A stretch of 64,000 nt of DNA from Kushneria pakistanensis (GCF_014652795.1 NZ_BMZM01000002.1:434001-498000), one strand, 5' to 3'; positions 16,156 through 25,864 are shown, counted from the first letter of the stretch. Translations and numbers: made by a program. Notes: generated from the letters alone by a model not told the origin.

Positions 16156-16962
16156 TCAGCCGGCTGCCGCCGGGGCGCTGATTTCCATGCCGCCAAGGGC
16201 ACGAATCGCTGCCTTGCCGCGCAGGGTCATGTCGCTTCGAAACGGCCCCTGATCACGCATCTCAAACGGATAGGCGCGCAGCTCGTAGTGGGTGCCGACC
16301 CGGGTCTGCTCGACAAAGACCGCGACCGGCCTGTCGTAGCCCAGCCAGGCACTGGTCAGCGCCACATCCTTCAATGCCTGTGGCATTTGCGCGGTGTCGT
16401 GGTCCGGGTGCAGATAGAAATCCACCACGCACATCAGCGTGCGTGCGCCGTCGTTGGCATTAACGATATTGCTGTCCCAGAGCTTTAGAAGCGGCACGGT
16501 GATGATGTCATCATGCAGCGTGCGAAGGGTCAGGGCGCGCATGCCGACCGACTGTACCTCGCCGTAGTGATCGCCCACGGTCACCCAGTCGCCCGGGCGC
16601 CAGGGTTTTTCAAACAGCGCCACCACCCCGGCAATCAGGCTGCTGACATAGTCCTTGAAGGCAAAGCCGATCGCCACGCTGGCAGCACCGGCGATGACCA
16701 GAAAGTTTTCAAGCGTTACCCGGATCACCAGCGGCGTGATCCAGACGATCGCCACGATCAGGGCCAGCAGGCGAAAGACAGGCACCGCCCCCATCAGGAT
16801 CAGCCGTGTCTGGCTGGGGCCGCGCTCGGCCAGCCAGGGCAGGGTGTGGCGCACCACCATGATGGCAAGCCAGGTGCCGACAAGAATCAGGGCAATCTCG
16901 ACGAAGTCGATGTTTTGCAGGTCGCGTACCAATTGCGCGCCCTGCTCGGCACTCTCTGACAT
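16156..16962 (-). CDS. Small mechanosensitive channel, MscS family
   Basis: A 268-residue MscS-type channel, which opens under membrane tension to release solutes on hypo-osmotic shock. Three N-terminal transmembrane helices are visible; the pore-lining TM3 and its exit are the conserved GAASVAIGFAFKDYVSSLIAG and EKPWRPGDWVTVGD. A short cytoplasmic beta and alpha/beta domain follows. Start 16962 has AAGGAG eight bases upstream and removes a non-membrane extension that would otherwise be present. The gene follows an uncharacterised 384-residue protein by only 37 bases on the same strand, suggesting co-transcription. Channels of this kind suit a bacterium that meets large salt changes. Confidence 0.92.
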   Translation of the reverse strand: MSESAEQGAQLVRDLQNIDFVEIALILVGTWLAIMVVRHTLPWLAERGPSQTRLILMGAVPVFRLLALIVAIVWITPLVIRVTLENFLVIAGAASVAIGFAFKDYVSSLIAGVVALFEKPWRPGDWVTVGDHYGEVQSVGMRALTLRTLHDDIITVPLLKLWDSNIVNANDGARTLMCVVDFYLHPDHDTAQMPQALKDVALTSAWLGYDRPVAVFVEQTRVGTHYELRAYPFEMRDQGPFRSDMTLRGKAAIRALGGMEISAPAAAG

Positions 16963-16999
16963 GACGGGTTCTCCTTGATCAACGGCGGCCGGGTCGCGC

Positions 17000-18154
17000 T
17001 CAGCCGTACAGGTCCATGGGGAAGCCGGCGGCTTCCAGTCCGCGGCGTATGGCGGGGTAGGCGCCCGGCTGGCAGTAAAACCATCCGTTGTGTCGTGCAA
17101 TGTAGCCATTGCTTTCCAGCGCCTGCAACAGCGGCCCCGGCGCCATGTCGGGCAGTACCTGCGACAGCGTCTCGCCTGGCAACGCGCCGTGAATCAACAG
17201 CGCATGCAGGATCAAAAGAAACTCGGTCTGACCGTCGCCGGGCAGCGAGATTTCCTCCAGTGCCACGACCCACAGGGTGTCGCGATCGTCTTCATCGGGG
17301 TCGATACGCTCGCGCAGGCTGCGCTGCCACAAATGCCAGGCCACCCAGGGAATGCCCAGGCTGCGTGCGGCCAGCTGCCTGAAATAGTCATGATCGGGAC
17401 GCCCGCGCTCATCCAGGGCCAGCAGGTCGCGGCCGCTGTCGCTCAATCGAAAACGCCTGTCGATCGGCGCGGTCTCCGGCATCTCATCGGCAAACCAGCG
17501 GCGCAGCGCCATCTCTTCCAGCGGTGAGAACGTCAGCGGTGCCGGCAGGATCAGATCGATCTGCACCGCCTTGCACAAAAAGGCCCAGGTCCAGCTGTTG
17601 CAGCCGATGATGCAGGCGCGCGCGCCTTTACCCAGCTGCGCCAGCAGCGCCCGAACATGGCGAAGTCCATGGTGGTGGCGCAGAAACCAGCCGCCCAGAT
17701 CGGGAATGACCAGTACTCCGTCACCCTCGGGCAGCGTCACGCTGACATCCTCATCGGCCAGCAGGGCACCGTGCTCTGGTGGGGCCAGACAGTCGAGGCC
17801 ATGACGCGCCGCCCAGGTGTCGAGCAGTGCGTTGTCATCGCAGGGCGGCAGCATGATCAGGCGTAGATCAGGCTCGTTTGAATCATTGAGCAGGCGCGTC
17901 AGCGCGTTCAATGCCGGCGTGCAGACCGGTGAGCGCTGCTGTATCACCTCATCAAGCCAGGCCGGGCGGCGCAGCCGGTCATCGTCCATGAAGGGTTTGC
18001 GGCGGCGCCCGAGCAGCTGACGGGTTCTGGACAGCACGGCCTGCAGGGCGGCCTTTTGCGGCCAGGGCGGCGGCGTGATCTGTTCGGCGTCGACCAGGGT
18101 GATCGGGTCATCTGCCCGCTCGGGGGCTGCGTGGGTGTCAGGGCCGGTAGTCAT
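17000..18154 (-). CDS. Unknown protein resembling a degenerate AAA-type ATPase with a C-terminal winged helix
   Basis: I do not recognise this 384-residue protein by family name. It is soluble, without signal peptide or membrane helices. The middle has a Walker-B-like strand (GVLVIPDLGGWF, about residues 145-156) and a sensor-like strand RACIIGCNSWTW (about 178-189), but where a P-loop would sit there is only LPPCDDNALLD, lacking GxxxxGK[ST]. The last 45 residues read like a winged helix (LLQALESNGYIARHNGWFYC). It precedes mscS by 37 bases in the same direction. It may be an ATPase-derived accessory or regulator of the channel; this is inference from fold impressions only. Confidence 0.65.
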   Translation of the reverse strand: MTTGPDTHAAPERADDPITLVDAEQITPPPWPQKAALQAVLSRTRQLLGRRRKPFMDDDRLRRPAWLDEVIQQRSPVCTPALNALTRLLNDSNEPDLRLIMLPPCDDNALLDTWAARHGLDCLAPPEHGALLADEDVSVTLPEGDGVLVIPDLGGWFLRHHHGLRHVRALLAQLGKGARACIIGCNSWTWAFLCKAVQIDLILPAPLTFSPLEEMALRRWFADEMPETAPIDRRFRLSDSGRDLLALDERGRPDHDYFRQLAARSLGIPWVAWHLWQRSLRERIDPDEDDRDTLWVVALEEISLPGDGQTEFLLILHALLIHGALPGETLSQVLPDMAPGPLLQALESNGYIARHNGWFYCQPGAYPAIRRGLEAAGFPMDLYG

Positions 18155-18244
18155 GAAAGGGCAGGGCTCTCGGGGCGGTGTCGGTATCCTGCCAGGCGCA
18201 TCCGGCAGGGCGACATCCAGTATAGAAGCCCGCGCGCGAAAGGA

Positions 18245-18826
18245 TCAGCCGGTTAAAGCGTCGGCACCGAGGTGCTGGTAGAGGGTGCCGGCGCCGATAG
18301 CAATCAGGACCAGGCCGCCCAGAATCTCGGCGCGCTTGCCGACCACCTGACCCAGCGCGCAGCCGAGCATGATGCCCAGGGTGACCATCACCATGGTGGC
18401 AGTACCGATGGCGGTGGCCGCCACGGCGATATGAATGTCGACAAAGGCAAGGCTGACGCCCACGACCAGGGCGTCAATGCTGGTGGCCACAGCGGCCAGC
18501 ATGACCATGGGCAGGGACTGGCGGGGCGCATCCTCCTCACAGCCTTCGGCCTTTCCCATGCCGGCGTAGACCATACGCGCACCCAACCCCACCAGCAGCA
18601 CAAAGGCGATCCAGTGATCCCACCGTGATACCAGGTGGACAGCTGCGGCGCCGGCCAGCCAGCCAATTATCGGTGTAATGCCCTCGATAGCGCCGAAAAT
18701 GGCGCCGGTGCGCAGGGCGTTGAGAAAGCGCGGGCGGCCGCCGCTGCCGGCACCGCGACCAATGGAAGCGGCAAAGGCATCGGTCGACATGGCAAGTGAC
18801 AGCAGGGTCAGGGAAGCAGGTGTCAT
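18245..18826 (-). CDS. mntP: Manganese efflux pump MntP
   Basis: A 193-residue inner-membrane protein with six predicted helices in two repeats. The conserved acidic/polar motifs of each half are present: [14 protein letters not shown] (residues about 12-25) and [14 protein letters not shown] (in the second half). MntP exports Mn(II) and protects from manganese overload. The start at 18826 gives the N-terminus expected for the family ([13 protein letters not shown]) although the ribosome site is weak; the ATG at 18871 adds a non-conserved tail. In E. coli mntP is controlled by MntR and a yybP-ykoY riboswitch; I could not recognise that riboswitch here. Confidence 0.93.
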   Translation of the reverse strand: MTPASLTLLSLAMSTDAFAASIGRGAGSGGRPRFLNALRTGAIFGAIEGITPIIGWLAGAAAVHLVSRWDHWIAFVLLVGLGARMVYAGMGKAEGCEEDAPRQSLPMVMLAAVATSIDALVVGVSLAFVDIHIAVAATAIGTATMVMVTLGIMLGCALGQVVGKRAEILGGLVLIAIGAGTLYQHLGADALTG

Positions 18827-18862
18827 GATAAAAGGGGCGACCGGGATCGCCGTTCCGGAGAA

Positions 18863-18895
18863 GGCAGGCATGAATGAGCGGCGATAGTGCCTGCC
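18863..18895 (-). promoter_or_regulatory. Hairpin in the mntP leader
   Basis: A perfect 8-bp inverted repeat (ggcaggca at 18863-18870, tgcctgcc at 18888-18895) lies 37-69 bases upstream of the mntP start codon. It could be a leader hairpin or a protein-binding site. It does not match the yybP-ykoY manganese riboswitch consensus as I know it. Confidence 0.25.
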
Positions 18896-19070
18896 GGCGA
18901 TAAAAATATCAATAAAAACAGTTATTTATAAACCGAAGGTAAAAGACTTTCAGAAAGGGGAAGACTTTACCGGGGTTGTTTTCAGCGTGGGCTGGTCGTC
19001 TCGCCGGACAGCGGCTTCTGAAAATGACGTAAGATGCCTGCCCATTTACGCTTTCCAACAGGACAATCGA

Positions 19071-19412
19071 ATGTCAGCACTGCCCCATTGCCCCGCCTGC
19101 GACGCCGACTACACCTATGAAGATGGCGCCATGTTCGTCTGCCCCATGTGCGGCCATGAATGGGCACAGGCCGGTGACGCCTCTCCCGCCGAAGAAGGCA
19201 GCAGCATCCGCGACGCCAACGGCAATGTGCTCACTGATGGCGATACGGTTACGGTCATCAAGGATCTGAAGGTGAAGGGCTCCTCGCTGGTCGTAAAGGT
19301 CGGCACGCGGGTGAAAAACATCCGGCTGGTCGACGGCGATCACGACATTGACTGCAAGATCGATGGCATCGGCGCGATGAAGCTCAAGTCGGAATTCGTG
19401 AAAAAGGCCTGA
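19071..19412 (+). CDS. yjdM: YjdM/PhnA-family zinc-ribbon protein
   Basis: A 113-residue protein of the PhnA (YjdM) family, once linked to alkylphosphonate use by name only. The N-terminal zinc ribbon has two CxxC knuckles (CPAC at residues 7-10 and CPMC at 24-27). The C-terminal beta-barrel domain is typical, including [20 protein letters not shown] and [20 protein letters not shown]. Its length matches the family. AGGA lies about eight bases before the ATG at 19071; an upstream in-frame ATG gives a poor non-conserved leader. It is monocistronic. The cellular role is not established even in E. coli. Confidence 0.93.
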   Translation: MSALPHCPACDADYTYEDGAMFVCPMCGHEWAQAGDASPAEEGSSIRDANGNVLTDGDTVTVIKDLKVKGSSLVVKVGTRVKNIRLVDGDHDIDCKIDGIGAMKLKSEFVKKA

Positions 19413-19457
19413 TAGCTGCAGGCCCTGTCAGGTGCTACGTCTGTCGCGGTGATCGGA

Positions 19458-19473
19458 TGTTTCACGTGAAACA
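19458..19473. other. parS centromere site (ParB-binding), copy 1
   Basis: The 16-mer TGTTTCACGTGAAACA is an exact match to the bacterial chromosomal parS consensus, bound by ParB and read out by ParA/SMC for origin segregation. It sits inside an 18-bp perfect palindrome (19457-19474) between yjdM and the mmu operon. A second identical 16-mer is at 52345-52360. parS sites are concentrated near the replication origin. Confidence 0.88.
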
Positions 19474-19500
19474 TGCTGGAAGGGTTGTGTGACAGGAGAG

Positions 19501-19569
19501 GTGACGTCACGCCCATGGCCCGTATAATGCCCGCTCTTATGCCTTTTATTTATTGAAAGGCGTTTTTTT
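19501..19569 (+). promoter_or_regulatory. Promoter and terminator-like leader of mmuP
   Basis: A consensus -10 TATAAT (19523-19528) lies 16 bases after a partial -35 (gtgacg, 19501-19506), predicting a start near 19535. Immediately after this comes a weak hairpin (gccttt 19541-19546 with aaaggc 19556-19561) and a run of seven T (19563-19569), the shape of an intrinsic terminator. An eight-codon ORF starts at 19570 and its stop overlaps the mmuP start codon. Either the hairpin ends the yjdM transcript or it attenuates mmuP. Confidence 0.5.
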
Positions 19570-19592
19570 ATGGCAACCGGCAGCAGAGCGTC

Positions 19593-21032
19593 ATGAGCAA
19601 AACGTCATCCGATGGCCCGGAGATCCCCGAGCCCCGCGGCACGTCCCGCGATTTCAAGCGCAGCATGCAGTCGCGTCACCTGGTGATGCTGTCACTGGGC
19701 GGCGTGATCGGCACCGGACTCTTTCTGAGTTCCGGCTATACCGTCAATCAGGCCGGCCCCATGGGCGCGATCCTTGCCTATCTGATCGGCGGGGTGGTGG
19801 TCTATCTGGTCATGATGTGTCTGGGCGAGCTGTCCGTGCACATGCCCGAGACCGGCGCCTTCAGCGCCCATGCCACTCGCTATATCGGCCCCGGCACCGG
19901 CTACACGGTGGCCTGGCTTTACTGGCTGACCTGGACGGTGGCGCTGGGCTCGGAATTCACCGCCTCCGGGCTTTTGATGGCGAAGTGGTTTCCGGACGTG
20001 CCGATCTGGATCTGGAGCGCGCTCTTTGCGCTGATCGTCTTTCTGACCAATGCCTTCACGCCGAAGATCTTCGCTGAAACCGAGTTCTGGCTCTCGTTGA
20101 TCAAGGTGGCCACCGTGGTGATCTTCATCATCGTGGGCGCGGCGGCGATCTTCGGGTTTGCCGGGCCGGAAGGCCAGCCGGCGCCGATGTTTCACAACCT
20201 CACCCGGGAAGGATTCTTCCCCACCGGCGTGATGCCGATTCTGGTCACCATGCTGGCGGTGAGCTTTGCCTTCTCCGGTACCGAGTTGATCGGCATTGCC
20301 GCCGGTGAAACCGAAGACCCGGAGAAGAACGTACCGCGCGCCATTCGCGCCACGCTCTGGCGGCTGGTGGTCTTTTTTGTCGGCACCATCGTGGTGATTG
20401 CGGCCATGCTGCCGCGCGAGCAGGCCGGGCTGGTCGAAAGCCCGTTCGTGACCGTCTTTTCCATGACCGGCATTCCCTATGCCGCTGACATCATGAATTT
20501 CGTCATCATCACGGCGCTGCTGTCAGCGGCCAACTCGGGGCTTTATGCCGCCTCGCGCATGCTGTGGTCGCTGGGCGAGCAGCGCACCCTGCCATCGGTC
20601 TTTGCCCGAGTGACCCGCGGCGGCATTCCGCTCAATGCGCTGTTGTTCAGCATGCTCGGCGGGCTGCTCGCACTGCTATCGAGTGCCTTTGCCCCCGATA
20701 CGCTTTATCTGGTGCTGGTGTCGATTTCGGGCTTTGCGGTCGTTGCGGTATGGATGAGCATTGCGGTGAGCCAGATGTGCTTTCGCCGCCAGTTCGTGCG
20801 GGCCGGCGGTGATCCGGCCACGCTCGGCTACCGGGCGCCGTTCTACCCCTGGGTGCCGCTGGGCGCCTTTATTGCCTGTCTTTTGTGCTTTGTCGGGATT
20901 GCCTTTGACCCCACCCAGCGCATCGCGCTGTACTGCGGCATTCCCTTTATCGCCCTGTGCTATCTGGCGTTTTATCTGACCGATCCGCGCCGCAAGGGCG
21001 CGCCCACCTCCCGTGTTCAGGAGAGACCATGA
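19593..21032 (+). CDS. mmuP: S-methylmethionine permease (AAT-family amino-acid transporter)
   Basis: A 479-residue, 12-helix amino-acid permease of the AAT/APC family. The opening ([18 protein letters not shown], then [12 protein letters not shown]) closely follows E. coli MmuP, and the substrate-site segment [16 protein letters not shown] is present near residue 225. Assignment as the S-methylmethionine importer rests on that and on the next gene: a homocysteine S-methyltransferase whose start overlaps the permease stop (ATGA). The ribosome site is weak; a leader ORF ending on the start codon may couple translation. Other AAT permeases (ProY, LysP, CycA) are similar, so without the mmuM neighbour the call would be generic. 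Confidence 0.87.
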   Translation: MSKTSSDGPEIPEPRGTSRDFKRSMQSRHLVMLSLGGVIGTGLFLSSGYTVNQAGPMGAILAYLIGGVVVYLVMMCLGELSVHMPETGAFSAHATRYIGPGTGYTVAWLYWLTWTVALGSEFTASGLLMAKWFPDVPIWIWSALFALIVFLTNAFTPKIFAETEFWLSLIKVATVVIFIIVGAAAIFGFAGPEGQPAPMFHNLTREGFFPTGVMPILVTMLAVSFAFSGTELIGIAAGETEDPEKNVPRAIRATLWRLVVFFVGTIVVIAAMLPREQAGLVESPFVTVFSMTGIPYAADIMNFVIITALLSAANSGLYAASRMLWSLGEQRTLPSVFARVTRGGIPLNALLFSMLGGLLALLSSAFAPDTLYLVLVSISGFAVVAVWMSIAVSQMCFRRQFVRAGGDPATLGYRAPFYPWVPLGAFIACLLCFVGIAFDPTQRIALYCGIPFIALCYLAFYLTDPRRKGAPTSRVQERP

Positions 21033-21985
21033 CCACCGCTAACCATCCCATCGCCCGCGCCCTGTCCGATCATCCGCTGTTGATCGTGGACGGGGCGCTT
21101 GCCACCGAGCTTGAAGCGCGCGGCTGCGATCTCAACGACAGCCTCTGGTCGGCGCGTGTGCTGGCCGAGAGCCCCGAGCTGATTCGCCAGGTCCATCTGG
21201 ACTATTTCAGGGCCGGCGCCGATATCGCCATTACCTCGAGCTATCAGGCCACTATCGAGGGCTACATGGCGCGCGGCATGAGCGAGGATGAGGCGCTCGA
21301 GCTGATCACGCGCTCGGTCAGCCTGGCCGCCCAGGCGCGTGATGATTTCTGGAACGAGGCGAATCACGAGGGGCGGCCCCGGCCGCTGGTCGCGGCTTCG
21401 GTCGGCCCCTATGGCGCGTATCTGGCCGACGGTTCGGAGTATCGTGGCCACTACGATATCGATGAGGCGGGACTGGTGGACTTTCATCGGGCGCGCATGG
21501 CCGCGCTGGTGGCCGCCGGTGCCGATGTGCTGGCCTGTGAAACAATGCCCTCGCTGATCGAGGCGAAGGCGCTGGTCACCGTGCTGCGTGAATTTCCCGA
21601 GGCGAGTGCCTGGATTACCTTCACCGCGCACGATGGCGAGCACATCAGTGAAGGCACGCCGATTGCCGAGTGCGCCCGCTGGCTCAACGATCAGCCCCAG
21701 GTGGCCGCGCTGGGCGTGAACTGCACGGCACTCGAATATATCCCGTCACTGCTGGAACAGATGTCAGGGGCCACCGACAAGCCGCTGATCGTCTACCCCA
21801 ACTCGGGCGAAACCTATGACGCCACCAGCAAGACCTGGCAGGGCGGCTGCGATGTTGCCCACGGCGCAGGTTTCGGTGAGCAGGCCGCGCAGTGGTACGC
21901 GCGCGGCGCGCGCCTGATCGGCGGCTGCTGTCGTACCACGCCCGAGGACATTCGCGCGATTGCGGACTTTCGCGCAGGACTTTGA
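21029..21985 (+). CDS. mmuM: Homocysteine S-methyltransferase
   Basis: A 318-residue zinc-dependent methyltransferase that uses S-methylmethionine (or SAM) to convert homocysteine to methionine. It has the family's TIM-barrel opening [13 protein letters not shown] (residues 23-35) and the three zinc cysteines: one in GVNCTALEY (about residue 232) and the pair in [11 protein letters not shown] (about 297-298). The start at 21029 overlaps the mmuP stop by ATGA; a longer version from 20957 would run inside the permease gene. With mmuP it forms a two-gene S-methylmethionine salvage operon, useful in plant-rich habitats where this compound is common. A strong terminator follows. Confidence 0.95.
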   Translation: MTTANHPIARALSDHPLLIVDGALATELEARGCDLNDSLWSARVLAESPELIRQVHLDYFRAGADIAITSSYQATIEGYMARGMSEDEALELITRSVSLAAQARDDFWNEANHEGRPRPLVAASVGPYGAYLADGSEYRGHYDIDEAGLVDFHRARMAALVAAGADVLACETMPSLIEAKALVTVLREFPEASAWITFTAHDGEHISEGTPIAECARWLNDQPQVAALGVNCTALEYIPSLLEQMSGATDKPLIVYPNSGETYDATSKTWQGGCDVAHGAGFGEQAAQWYARGARLIGGCCRTTPEDIRAIADFRAGL

Positions 21986-22012
21986 ATCAAGGCTGTCCTG
22001 AGTGATGATGAC

Positions 22013-22040
22013 TGCCCGTCCCCTGGACGGGCATTTTTTT
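22013..22040 (+). terminator. Terminator of the mmuPM operon
   Basis: A perfect 9-bp stem (tgcccgtcc / ggacgggca, 22013-22021 and 22025-22033) with a three-base loop is followed by seven T. It lies 28 bases past the mmuM stop. Confidence 0.92.
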
Positions 22041-22135
22041 GGATCATCAATCGGAACGCTGACCGCAGGGCCGCAATAAAGGGGCTACGCTTTTGGGCAG
22101 GCATACCGAATTCAAGTTTGATCAGGAGTCATTGT

Positions 22136-22738
22136 ATGAAGTCATATCGCGTGCTGGCACTTTTACCGCTGGCTGCCCTGCTCAGCGCCTGTGGTGATGC
22201 CAGGGAGGCCAGCGAGAGCAACTTCCGTTCGGCATTGCAGGATGATGTGGGCAACATGGGCCCGGCCATCTGTCTGGAAGCGCCGGCACCGCGCATGCCG
22301 TTCGTGATGGACAAGCGCGCTGTCAGTCAGAACCCCGACATGGCCAATCGCGCCAAACGTGCCAATGCGCTGGTGGAGGCCGGACTGCTCGAGCGTGAAG
22401 ACCTGAGCGATGGCCGTCTGCGCTACAAGCTGACAAAGGACGGGCGCAACAGCTATGCCCGCGCCCATGGCCTTGAGCAGGGCGGTTTCTGTTTCGGCAA
22501 GGTGCGCATTGAAGGCGTTGATAACTTCACGCCTGCCCAGGAAATCGACGGCGGCTACACCGTCTCCCACGTCCGCTACAGCTACAAGATCCGCGATATC
22601 CCGAGCTGGGCCGAGGAAGACAGCCTGCGCAAGGCCTACAAGGGCGGTCTTGAGGGTATCGAGGACACCCAGCACAAGCGCGCGATGATGATCCTGACCA
22701 ACAAGGGGTGGCAGACCGAGCGTCGCTTTGCCGAGTAA
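22136..22738 (+). CDS. Putative lipoprotein of unknown function
   Basis: A 200-residue protein with a clear lipoprotein signal: MKSYRVLALLPLAALLSAC, with the lipobox LSAC at about residues 16-19, so it should be anchored to a membrane by its Cys. The mature part is not a family I recognise. It contains a winged-helix-like stretch (ANALVEAGLLEREDLSDGRLRYKLTKDGR) followed by a beta-rich region with one more Cys (GGFCFGKVRIEGV). The start at 22136 has AGGAG eight bases upstream. It is flanked by terminators on both sides and is therefore monocistronic. Confidence 0.8.
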   Translation: MKSYRVLALLPLAALLSACGDAREASESNFRSALQDDVGNMGPAICLEAPAPRMPFVMDKRAVSQNPDMANRAKRANALVEAGLLEREDLSDGRLRYKLTKDGRNSYARAHGLEQGGFCFGKVRIEGVDNFTPAQEIDGGYTVSHVRYSYKIRDIPSWAEEDSLRKAYKGGLEGIEDTQHKRAMMILTNKGWQTERRFAE

Positions 22739-22772
22739 TCACGGCGCCGGTGTGAAAAAAGCGTATCAAAAG

Positions 22773-22799
22773 GGGCGGCCCATGAGGGCCGCCCTTTTT
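22773..22799. terminator. Bidirectional terminator between the lipoprotein gene and lldD
   Basis: A 9-bp stem (gggcggccc 22773-22781 with gggccgccc 22786-22794) is flanked by A-run and T-run, so it can serve both the plus-strand lipoprotein gene and the minus-strand lldD. Confidence 0.88.
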
Positions 22800-22829
22800 G
22801 GTGTCTGCATATCCGATGCCATACAGCGC

Positions 22830-23984
22830 TCAGTCAATGACCGAGCCGGACTGGGGCACCAGCACATCACCATTGATCTCACTGATGGTGCTGGCACCGG
22901 TCAGCGTCATGGCCACGCGCATCTCCTTGGCGATCAGATCCAGCAGGTTCATGACGCCTGCCCTGCCGTGGGTGGCCAGCGCGTAGATAAAGACGCGACC
23001 CAGCAGTACCGCATCGGCACCCAGCGCAATCATGCGGACCACATCCAGCCCGCTGCGGATGCCGGAGTCAGCGAGAATCCTGAGATCACCGTTCACGGCA
23101 CTGGCGATCTCCGGCATCGCGCGGGCGCTGGAGAGCACGCCATCAAGCTGACGCCCGCCGTGGTTGGAGACGACAATCCCGTCGGCGCCGAAGCGCACCG
23201 CGTCACGCGCATCCGCCGGATCGAGAATACCCTTGATGACCATGGTGCCCTTCCAGAAATCGCGAATCCATTCCAGGTCCTGCCAGGAAATCGATGGATC
23301 GAAGTTCTTTGCCAGCCAGCCCATGTAGTCCTCAAGCCCGGTGGGGTGACCGCGATATTTCGAGATGTTGCCCAGATCATGCGGCCGGCCGTGCAGGCCG
23401 ACATCCCAGGCCCAGAAGGGATGCGTAAAGGCCTGCCACATCCGGCGCATTGCGGCGCGTTCACCGCTCATGCCGGAGTGGGCGTCGCGGTAGCGCGCGC
23501 CCGGCGTGGGCATGTCCACGGTAAAGATCAGGGTGCGAACGCCCGCCGCCCAGGCGCGTTCAAGGGCGTTTTTCATGAAGCCGCGGTCCTTGAGGACATA
23601 CAGCTGAAACCACATGGGGCGGTCCAGCGCTGCGGTCACTTCCTCGATCGGGCAGACCGATACGGTGGAGAGCGTAAAGGGGATGCCCTTTTCGGCCGCC
23701 GCGGTGGCGGCCTGTACTTCACCGCGCCGTGCGTACATGCCGCACAGGCCCACGGGAGCCAGCGCCACCGGCATCGCCAGGTGTTCACCGAAGAGCTCGG
23801 TATCAAGGCGCAGCTCCGACATGTTTCGCAGCACGCGCTGACGCAGGGCCACGCTGCCGAGATCATCGACATTGCGGCGCAGGGTGTACTCGGCGTAGGC
23901 GCCGCCATCGAGGTAGTGAAAGAGAAAGGGGGGCAGCCTGCGCTGCGCTGCCGCGCGATAGTCCGTTGATGCTGAAATGATCAT
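22830..23984 (-). CDS. lldD: L-lactate dehydrogenase, FMN-dependent
   Basis: A 384-residue alpha-hydroxyacid oxidase-family enzyme that oxidises L-lactate to pyruvate and feeds electrons to the respiratory quinone pool at the inner membrane. Hallmarks are [19 protein letters not shown] (residues about 21-39), the FMN-binding FQLYVLKDR segment, and the active-site [10 protein letters not shown] with its catalytic His. The membrane-associated loop region is present around residues 180-220. It follows lldP by 57 bases on the same strand and is expected to be co-regulated by LldR. The length and sequence style match E. coli LldD closely. Confidence 0.96.
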   Translation of the reverse strand: MIISASTDYRAAAQRRLPPFLFHYLDGGAYAEYTLRRNVDDLGSVALRQRVLRNMSELRLDTELFGEHLAMPVALAPVGLCGMYARRGEVQAATAAAEKGIPFTLSTVSVCPIEEVTAALDRPMWFQLYVLKDRGFMKNALERAWAAGVRTLIFTVDMPTPGARYRDAHSGMSGERAAMRRMWQAFTHPFWAWDVGLHGRPHDLGNISKYRGHPTGLEDYMGWLAKNFDPSISWQDLEWIRDFWKGTMVIKGILDPADARDAVRFGADGIVVSNHGGRQLDGVLSSARAMPEIASAVNGDLRILADSGIRSGLDVVRMIALGADAVLLGRVFIYALATHGRAGVMNLLDLIAKEMRVAMTLTGASTISEINGDVLVPQSGSVID

Positions 23985-24041
23985 GTTGGGCCCTGGATCC
24001 GAGAAGAAGAACGACGTGTCAGGTCGTGCTGACGGGCAGCC

Positions 24042-25736
24042 TCAGCCGCCCATCAGCGGGTCCCTGATGCCGAGTGCGTAACAGGCCACCAGCCCGATGA
24101 CACCGGTGAAGAATACGTAGTAGAGGGTGGGCCAGACCGTTTTGCGCAGGGTAATCCCTTCGCGTCCGACCAGACCGACAGTGGCAGACGCCGCCACAAT
24201 GTTGTGAATGGCGATCATGTTGCCGGCCGCCGCGCCCACCGCCTGAATGGCGACGATAAACGCCCCGGAAATGCCCAGCGTCTCGGCCACGCCGAACTGG
24301 AACTGGCTGAACATCATGTTGCTCACGGTATTGGAACCGGCCAGAAACGCCCCCAGCGCGCCCACGGTCGGTGCCATCAGCGGATAGACGCCGCCGACGC
24401 TGTCGGCCACATAGCGCGCCATGGCAATCGGCATGCTGGGCAGGTCCGCCGCGTTGATGCCTGAATTGATCAGAATGCGCACCATGGGCACGGTAAAGAG
24501 CAGCACAAAGCCTGCCTTGAGCAGCACCTGGCCGGATTCGCTGACCGCCTCATTCAGCGCGCGCAGGCGCATGCGGTGCAGGCCCACGGTCAAAAGGGCC
24601 ACGAAGATCAGGATGCCGCCGGGCAGAAACAGCGGCTCGATACTGGCGCTGATGCCGTCTTCCCCCAGGATGTTGGTCAGGCCAAAACTAAAGGACTTGA
24701 GTGCGGCCGTGACCTCGGGAAAGACGCGGCTGATGACCAGCAGGACACCGACCAGCACATAGGGCAGCCAGGCGAGCACCTGACTCATGGGGCGAGCGGT
24801 AAGGTCATCGACTCGGGCCTGCAGGGTGCCCATCCACTCGGCTGGCCAGTCCTTTCGATCGGCAAAGTCCCAGACCGTTTTAGGCGTCAGAAAACGCAGG
24901 CGGGCGGCGGTCACCACAATCACCAGACCCACCAGACCGCCCAGCAGGGAGGGGAATTCGGGTCCGAGGAAGATCCCGGTGATGACGTAGGGAACCGTCA
25001 GGGCCAGCCCTGCCAACAGCGCAAAGGGCAGGATTTCAAAACCTTCCCTCCAGCTTTTTTTCGCGCCGAAAAAACGCGTCAGCATCAACACCATGATCAG
25101 TGGCATGACGGTACCAACGATGGCATGCGTGATCGCGGTGCCATTGGTGATCTGCTGGATGAAGATCTCCCAGCTGGAGCCCCGTGAGACCAGCTGTTCG
25201 GTCAGGGCCACGTTGTCCAGTCCGGTGGTCACCCCGATCACGATCGGTGTGCCCACGGCGCCAAAGGACACCGGCGTGCTTTGTACCAGCATCCCCATCA
25301 ACACAGCGGCCATGGCGGGAAAGCCCACCGCGACCAGCAGTGGTGCGGCAATGGCGGCCGTGGTGCCAAAGCCCGAGGCGCCTTCAATGAAGCTGCCAAA
25401 GAGCCACGCAATGATGATCGCCTGCACGCGCCGGTCCGGGCTGATGGTGGTAAAGCCGGCATGAATCGCCCTGATCGCGCCCGAGTGCTGCAGCGTATTG
25501 AGCAACAGGATCGCCCCGAAAATGATCCACAGCACGCCGACCGTGATCATGAGCCCCTGAAGCGTGGAGGCGAGCACGCGGACAACACTCATTTCCCATC
25601 CCAGCAGTGCAATCAGCACGCTGAGCAGATAGACCACCGGCATGGCGCGACTGGCCGGCCAGCGCAGGCCGATGAGCAGAATACCGGCAACAATGATGGG
25701 GGTGACGGCGAGCAGGGCAAGCAGACCGGGTGACAT
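24042..25736 (-). CDS. lldP: L-lactate permease
   Basis: A 564-residue polytopic inner-membrane protein of the LctP family, which imports L-lactate (also D-lactate and glycolate) with protons. At least twelve hydrophobic helices are visible. Conserved family segments include [21 protein letters not shown] split by short loops (residues about 113-133) and [12 protein letters not shown] in the C-terminal third. It is the first gene of the lldP-lldD pair and diverges from lldR; an LldR-type palindrome lies 112 bases upstream of its start. The start at 25736 has GAGAGGG a few bases upstream. Confidence 0.95.
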   Translation of the reverse strand: MSPGLLALLAVTPIIVAGILLIGLRWPASRAMPVVYLLSVLIALLGWEMSVVRVLASTLQGLMITVGVLWIIFGAILLLNTLQHSGAIRAIHAGFTTISPDRRVQAIIIAWLFGSFIEGASGFGTTAAIAAPLLVAVGFPAMAAVLMGMLVQSTPVSFGAVGTPIVIGVTTGLDNVALTEQLVSRGSSWEIFIQQITNGTAITHAIVGTVMPLIMVLMLTRFFGAKKSWREGFEILPFALLAGLALTVPYVITGIFLGPEFPSLLGGLVGLVIVVTAARLRFLTPKTVWDFADRKDWPAEWMGTLQARVDDLTARPMSQVLAWLPYVLVGVLLVISRVFPEVTAALKSFSFGLTNILGEDGISASIEPLFLPGGILIFVALLTVGLHRMRLRALNEAVSESGQVLLKAGFVLLFTVPMVRILINSGINAADLPSMPIAMARYVADSVGGVYPLMAPTVGALGAFLAGSNTVSNMMFSQFQFGVAETLGISGAFIVAIQAVGAAAGNMIAIHNIVAASATVGLVGREGITLRKTVWPTLYYVFFTGVIGLVACYALGIRDPLMGG

Positions 25737-25847
25737 GTTGATGCCCTCTCAGTGGCAGATCGCAGGAAGAAGGGGAAAGGCACGTGCCGGCATGTCGCTG
25801 TGGCGCATGAACGTTACTCCACGGTGTTATTGGACTTGTCGGGTTTG

Positions 25848-25864
25848 AATTGGTAAGGCCAATT
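25848..25864. promoter_or_regulatory. LldR-type operator 1
   Basis: The 17-mer aattggtaaggccaatt is an inverted repeat (aattgg/ccaatt; extended to gaattgg/ccaattc at 25847-25865). It resembles the known LldR/FadR-family operator AATTGG-N5-CCAATT and lies on the lldP side of the intergenic region. Confidence 0.75.

Noticed and set aside
18863-18895. yybP-ykoY manganese riboswitch in the mntP leader
   Set aside because: Only a simple 8-bp inverted repeat is present; the conserved multi-helix junction sequences are not recognisable.
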